In this document: positions 58,430-64,000 of the stretch, one piece after another | How positions within the stretch are numbered: the first letter of the stretch is position 1 | How the letters are laid out: each line of letters begins with the position of its first letter | Made by a program: the position numbers and the translations under genes | The notes under the pieces: generated by a model | Told to the model about the DNA's origin: nothing | Database searches by the model: none | The model's input: only the letters and a program-made list of their open reading frames with translations | From: Rhizophagus clarus | Lineage: Eukaryota; Glomeromycota; Glomeromycetes; Glomerales; Glomeraceae | DNA: 64,000 nucleotides | Direction: 5' to 3' | Assembly (NCBI GenBank): GCA_015698045.1 | Contig: BLAL01000242.1 | Location: 1,059,001-1,123,000 of the forward strand

Positions 58430-61400
58430 AAGTGGAGTTTATATAGTTTTTTTCTAGTGTATTTTTAACCGGCAATTCCGATTTGTATAATAAAAAGGGA
58501 GCATTACATCATCACAATACAATGTTATTACAGTAACTAAAATTAAATATCATTCACAGTACTAAATTAGTTAATTTTACATATAAAAACGGTCCTAATA
58601 TTACATTTATGGGAAAACACAAAGTACCAGCTAAAATTACAAAAGATTTTTTTTTTTTTAAGACATTATTAATAGATAATGATCTGTTATTCCGGGTAAT
58701 AATTTTTTATATATTAATTCGCATAAAATGTATTAACAAGTAGTATAAATACGTCGCATAATTTTTTTTGATAGTTAATTTTCAAATTTGTTTAATTCAA
58801 TTTTTTTAACGTCCACCTCTCCCTCAAATTTTTCACGTTAAACAATCAAGTTGGGAACGGCTTAAAATGTATTATTATTCGGAAGGAGCATACTACTATA
58901 ATTGACATATAATAAACGCGAAAATGTTACAAATAATCTTATTGTGTGAATAAAATAGTCAAATAAATAAACTATTTTAGGATTTATTATTTTTGTTCAA
59001 ATTTTCTACTTAAAATCCTTTCCCCCATGAAAAATCTAATTTTAGATTTTCTTTTTTTATAATGTTATTATTATTATTATTGAAAAATTTATAATTTTAA
59101 TTTGATTCTCTCGATTTTAGTATTAATAAATGGAATTTTAGAGTGGTTTATAAATCACGCGTCAAACTTGTTTTTTCTAAAAATTGAACATTACTCGGAT
59201 ATACATTTGTACGCATTAAATTATGCAAAAGTATCGGACTTGACTCTCCCTTTATTATAAAGTATATTATGCAGGTCAAGTCAAACCCGTCGTACAATAC
59301 ATTTGCTGTTATTGAATCGTGTTGTATTACTAGAAATGTATTGTGACATAACCCATAAATAAATCATCATTGATACTATTTTTATTAAACCAATTATGGT
59401 TTTTTTTGAAGAATCCAAGTTAATTTCAACGCAGAATTATGTAATTGATGAAGCAATCATGTGGTTTATTGGTCATTTCCTTTTTGGTTGATTAAAATAA
59501 ATAAAAAAGTCATCAGTGTAAATACTAAAACAAATTATTTCAATAAATTATTGATCCGAATATTCCTTTTATGTCTGAATAAAGACAAAATGACAACACT
59601 TCGTTTCGTAAGCATTATTAATTTTTTCTTTGTAACAATCATAAATCTATTTTCATACTTATTTAGCTTACTAATTATATCGTCCATTTGTGAGTTTGGC
59701 GCCTATTCATGTGAAAAACATGAAAACGCTATTTTTGTTATTTTAAATAACAAAAAGGATTTGAATTTTTGGACAAAATAATTGGCGGAAGAATACCTTA
59801 TTATAAATAATCCAATTATTGAGCTTATAAGTAAATCCCAACCTAAAATTTATTTTATGAAATGACCAGATCGGGTAAGGTCGGATATATAAATGTTAAT
59901 CAGTATATTTATTATTTGTATGTATGAGTTGAGTTCGAATATCTCAAAATACGACTCGATTCAACTATATAAAGTCTATGCATATGCCTTATAAAAAGTG
60001 TATACGTTTTTTATACTGAATAATACGTTTTGTATACCGAGAGATACGTCTAGATACGTTTATAGATAAGGGGGAAATGCACAATTCCGTATACATTTTT
60101 CGGAATCTCCGTATATAACGTATCTTTCAGTATAAAAACTTTTTTATAGGGAAGCTACTTATAAATTTAAAATTTTGTGTAGATCCAGGTTCTTTATCAA
60201 AAACTGTATAAAATAAAACCGTGCTTCACAGCTTTGATTGATTTGTTAGAATGAGTAATTTAGGCAACAGCTATTATATTAATATTATTTGATGCACATT
60301 TTTGGATGCATATACAGCTATTGTTGTTTTTTTTTAGAAATGAAAATCTGTAAATAACCAACCAATCGGAAAATTAAATCATCTTTAATTATTCACAAGG
60401 CTATTAAATATCGATTTGATTACTTTATATTTTCATGAATAAATCCGAGATTACAGGAGCAATTTCGTTATTAATTTATCGCTGTTTTCAAAGTTGTGCT
60501 ACTTCATGTAATAATAAAATAGTTTAAATTACCGGATTACGAGACGATTACAGGACATTATCGTTCTGTAATTAGTATAAGCACCCAATAATCACAGGCA
60601 TAACGAAAACTGCAATAATAGCAATAAAAATCATTTTGTAAACGTAAGTAAATGTTACAAACAAATGCGTGTGATGACTAAACCTACCGAATTTCTTTCG
60701 TTTAATTGATTAATTCGTAATTCGCCGATCACGGGATGTGACTATATAATAAAACAACAATCTGACGTTGCCCACTAGTAAAATTTTGAAATGAATATAT
60801 GAAATTATTAAAAAACCACTTTAATTGTAGTGCGTTAATGTTTTATTTGCGAAAAGGGAGGTGGCTATAAGGTCATGTTACATAGTGGCCAAATTTAATT
60901 AGTGATCGGCAAATTTTTGCCCCACATTACACTAATCATTTTGCAATTTAATTTGCAGTTTAAAGTGTAACTGTTACGATTACATTTTTGATATTTATAA
61001 TATAACTAACGCAAGAAATACACATATTGTAGTATATATTTTATTTCCTTATTATTCCAATAAGGAAAAATAAGGATATGTTTTCAATACGAATATATCA
61101 TGATTAGCTGTCGTTCTTTGTCTCGCTAAAATGGTTGACTTACGCCTATAATGCATAAATGTTTTCTCAATGTCAGAATTTAATCATTTAAAGTATAACA
61201 AGGATAGCCATATGCCACTTGATAAATTATTATCTATTTAGTTATCGGGTGTCTATTTCTAAAACAAAGTTGTATTTTTGTATATTCTTTGCAAAAATAT
61301 GGTTGTTCTTATTTTACAAAACTATTTAAAGCATGGAATGATCAACCATGTTTTGATAGTCATCAGCATGGTCGGCTGACCATCCGGTGACAAATAGCTG

Positions 61401-62226
61401 TTAGCTGTGCGACAAATAAGGATCAGCCTGCTCAAAAAAAATTCTAAGTCGCTGAGATAAATATAAACAGGGCATCACGCCTGCTTTTTATACAGTATTA
61501 AAGATCGACCGACATGACACACAGCATAACCGGAGTTGGTACAATTGTACAAATATAGAAATTATTATTTCTGCACATGTAATTAGTAGGGCGATACGTA
61601 TTTATTACGTATTTTTCATCCATGTTAACGTATCATAAATCATACTATGGTTTAATTGGTTTACGGATCAAAATTTCAAAATTACGACTTTTGGTCCCCT
61701 CCTTGATTTTCAATATACTTGATTGTTAAAAATTTGGCTGAATTCAAATAATTCGAGAAAAATGAATTAAAATTTAACGAGAAAAATTTCAATCTTGAAT
61801 ATCTAGAATAAATAAAACTCACAGCAGCATTATAAATACATACAAATTCATGATTGATAAATAAAAGTTATAAAAGATGTTTCTTCGTATATGACTTCAT
61901 CTTATGAAAATATGCTGAAGATTTGATCATTTCAGGCCGTAAAACAATAAATAAACTATTTAATATTTTTGATTTGAATAAGAAAATTTGAACGATGTAC
62001 AAATTGTACATTGGAATATGTTTCTGTTAAAATTAGAAGCTTACCATGATAACTCGTGTTCGTGAGTACGTACTTAAAGGCATGCTCTTATTTTTTTGCG
62101 CTTTCAAAAAAGGGGCGTATCGAAATAATAACTGATAATAACTGAAAGTGAATAAACGATTAAATAAATAAAGCAGTGCTGTGATATTGATAAATTATAA
62201 AAACTGTTTTAATTTTATGTATATAA
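58430..62226. other. AT-rich intergenic region
   Basis: No firm gene. A lone CCCTAT-type end (CTTTTTTATAGGG, ending at 60151) with subterminal CCGTATA words (60060-60115) marks a third copy of that DNA-element family, but no left end was found. Confidence 0.45.
59590..59781 (+). CDS. Possible small membrane or secreted peptide
   Basis: A 63-aa ORF from the ATG at 59590 starts M-T-T-L-R-F-V-S-I-I-N and has about 33 hydrophobic residues, followed by C-E-F-G-A-Y-S-C-E-K-H-E-N and a polar end. The pattern resembles a signal anchor or signal peptide, but T-rich DNA yields such ORFs by chance. The frame also extends 43 codons upstream. Low confidence. Confidence 0.15.
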   Translation: MTTLRFVSIINFFFVTIINLFSYLFSLLIISSICEFGAYSCEKHENAIFVILNNKKDLNFWTK

Positions 62227-62370
62227 CTAATTTGCACCTGTGGTGATTTCACTTGGATGATTTAACCTGGTAATTTTATTTACCCAGTGTATCATTATTA
62301 TGCGTACTCCACATGATTCATCTTAATGTTGTTATTCAGATAATCTTTTTTTAAGAATACTCTAATAATT

Positions 62371-62700
62371 GTTTTTCTTTAGGTCCTTTCCCTCTTTTGC
62401 TCGGCTCACTCAAGGTACGTTTTCTTTCCTTTTTTTTTATTTTACTTCTTACATTTTGTTTCCTACTAACTTTATTTCGTTTTTTTAGACCCTTTGGTTC
62501 TTTTTGTTTTGCAATTAAGGTATGTCCAGTCTACATGACCCAGATTTCGTGTTTCTTATTTTTATTTTTCATTTCTTACATTTTGTATTTCGTTCTTTTT
62601 AGGTCTTTTGCAACTACTAAGGTATGTTTTTTTTTTATTTTTTTTTTATTTTCGTTAAACATGTAATTTTCGTTCTCTACTAACTTTATTTCTTCTTTTA
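62371..62700 (+). repeat. Tandem exon/intron-like modules, locus 3
   Basis: Three exon-like pieces, 62383-62414 (32 nt), 62489-62519 (31 nt) and 62603-62621 (19 nt), each end in AAG and are followed by GTACGT, GTATGT and GTATGT. Each is preceded by a TTTTTAG or CTTTAG acceptor. The 74-nt and 83-nt intron-like segments are canonical; the first has TACTAAC 18 nt before its acceptor AG, and the same TACTAACTTTATTTC block recurs near 62677. The exon pieces resemble each other (CCTTT...TTTTGC...AAG), so the unit is a tandem repeat of about 105 bp. Confidence 0.5.
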
Positions 62701-63160
62701 TTTTATGGGTTTGGTTTTACTTAATCTCCTGTTTATCTCACTTTTCGTCACGTTATTTTTTTGTTCTTCTTTCATCTTTTCGTTTCTTTTGTTCTTTTCA
62801 TTCTTCCTTTCATTTTTTTCGTTATTTTTTATTTCCCCTTTGTTTCTTTCTTTTTTTTTGTTCTCACTTCATCTTTTTTGTTCCTTTACATTACCCTTCA
62901 TTACTTTGATTTTTTTTTGTTCCAACTTCATTTTTTTTATTTCTTAACATTACACTTCGTCCCTTTCAGTTTTTTTTCCATTCCCACTTCATCTTTTTGT
63001 TTCTTTACACTGTTTTTTGTTCCTTTTACTTTTTATTCCCCTTTGCTCCATTTCATTCCCTCGTCACTTCCCCTTCATTTCTTTTATCTCCTTTTATTCC
63101 TCCTATGTTTTTCATTCACACTCATTCCTTTTGCCTTTTTTCATTCACATATTTCCTAAC
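62700..63160. repeat. Polypyrimidine tract
   Basis: The plus strand is almost entirely T and C with scattered A for about 450 bp, and includes TTTTTGTTCCTTTACATTACCCTTCATT-type near-repeats at about 60-bp spacing (words TTCCTTTACATTACCC and TTCTTAACATTACAC). The ORFs here are compositional artefacts rich in Phe, Leu and Ser. Confidence 0.7.
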
Positions 63161-63570
63161 TAATAATATATTAAAAAAATTTTCTCTATCACTTGTCATG
63201 AACCTGCTTTATAAATTTATCTATTAATGTTTTTATACACCTTTTCTTTATCGTTGTAACTCTTTTTTATCATTCCTATCAAAAAATTTAGAATTTTTGG
63301 ATAGTATGAGTTTGTTAAATAAAACATGTAATCTACTAAAAATTAATAAATTGTTGTGCATATAAAATTTATTACGTTGTGAAAAAATTTTAAGTATGTT
63401 TATTAAATACATTTCAAAAAAATTGGCATTAAGATTTATAACACATCGAAATATTAAAATTTACAGGAAATATTTAACCAAGCAAATTTAATAAATTTAA
63501 CAAATTAACCATGAGTGAAATCACCTGGGTGAAATCACCCTTTGGTGATTTCACCCCTGGTGCAAATTAG

Positions 63571-64000
63571 CAACATTCTAATTTTATTATATATTGTTAA
63601 ATTGTATTTTAATATTTTTCTATTTAAAATAATCGCGTGAATACTGTAACTAACTCGATAAAGTATTACAGTCGACTTTCCATAAATGCACCCCTTTGGG
63701 ACCAGACGCAAGCGTGCATTTAGAGAAGGTGTGCATTATTTTATAGATTTATCATATGATTTATTTAAAGTAATGTATTCGTTATTACAAATAAGTAAAT
63801 TATCACTCCTTATCCTATTCTGGAGTCTGGGCCGGTAGATTAGTTATATTTTTCCTAGTAAAATGAAAGTTAATTTTCCTGTTAATTTTGTAGGAGGGAT
63901 TACTGTAGTTTTACTAATTGTCCGTTTGTTTTCAATGTACTTTAGTCTAATATAAAGAATAATAGAACTGAGACGCTCAATTATGAATACAGTATGTGAT
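63571..64000. other. AT-rich window end
   Basis: No gene is visible. The GTGCATTTA-type words at 63690-63735 are short and unpaired. Confidence 0.35.

Larger units (their letters stand above)
62227..63570. mobile_element. Candidate terminal-inverted-repeat element with polypyrimidine core
   Basis: CTAATTTGCACC at 62227-62238 is exactly inverted at 63559-63570. Just inside both ends lie GGTGATTTCAC words: once at about 62241-62252, and several times at 63510-63555 in both orientations, able to form a hairpin. The 1.34-kb interior is T/C-rich on the plus strand. No target duplication could be defined. The overall plan (inverted ends plus polypyrimidine core with splice-like modules) parallels the 35.8-37.8 kb element. 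Confidence 0.45.

Noticed and set aside
62397..63227. Overlapping Phe/Leu/Ser-rich ORFs that look like membrane proteins
   Set aside because: They are open in several frames at once because the DNA is polypyrimidine; composition alone explains them.

Overview
The window is strongly AT-rich and gene-poor, and it is full of transposon debris and short spliceosomal-type signals (GTATGT/GTAAGT, TACTAAC, polypyrimidine-TAG). CCCTAA-type telomere-like repeats also occur. This suggests a repeat-rich fungal nuclear genome, most likely a Glomeromycotina (Rhizophagus-like) fungus. That assignment is inference from composition and style, not from a diagnostic gene. No rRNA, tRNA or recognisable core metabolic gene was found.

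The main gene content is a dispersed family of small single-exon genes (about 123-141 aa). Five look intact: 7.3-7.7 kb (-), 19.8-20.2 kb (+), 32.2-32.6 kb (-), 38.6-39.0 kb (-) and 58.0-58.4 kb (-). There is also one 3'-truncated copy (10.0-10.2 kb, -) and two relics (52.2-52.6 kb, -; 54.8-54.9 kb, +). They share a basic N-terminus, a C-P-D-C-K-E-T (CxxC) motif, a helical S-N-K-V-N-R-I-E-E segment, a core K-F-T-L-N-N-x-P-C-E-L-E-Y-D-L-S and a terminal T-Q-N-C. I do not recognise the family. Its clustering and its range of decay states make it the most interesting protein-level signal here.

Region by region. 1.1-2.9 kb holds an ORF1-only LINE-like insertion with a perfect 18-bp target duplication. 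10.6-11.0 kb and 50.3-51.0 kb hold foldback elements built of degenerate TTTCGCCGAA units. 12.5-13.0 and 15.4-15.8 kb hold two related hAT-type MITEs. 13.6-15.2 and 35.8-37.8 kb hold CCCTAT-ended elements with polypurine/polypyrimidine or intron-like arrays. 16.65-18.48 and 21.90-23.73 kb are the arms of a near-perfect 1.83-kb inverted repeat. Each arm carries a long array of hairpin units and a Helitron-like CTAG end. The 3.4-kb spacer holds the only intact plus-strand member of the small-gene family. 31.17-31.59 kb is a 9-bp-TSD MULE-type MITE containing telomere-like repeats. 42.3-44.4 kb is a second, frameshifted ORF1-like retroelement with an AAAT tail. 52.8-54.1 kb is a tandem repeat interrupted by a solo LTR. 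62.2-63.6 kb is another polypyrimidine element with micro-exon-like units.

Other possible genes are a two-exon candidate at 57.1-57.7 kb and a degraded gene at 48.8-49.6 kb. No operon-like or pathway relationship is visible. The apparent organisation is a small gene family embedded in, and rearranged by, mobile DNA.
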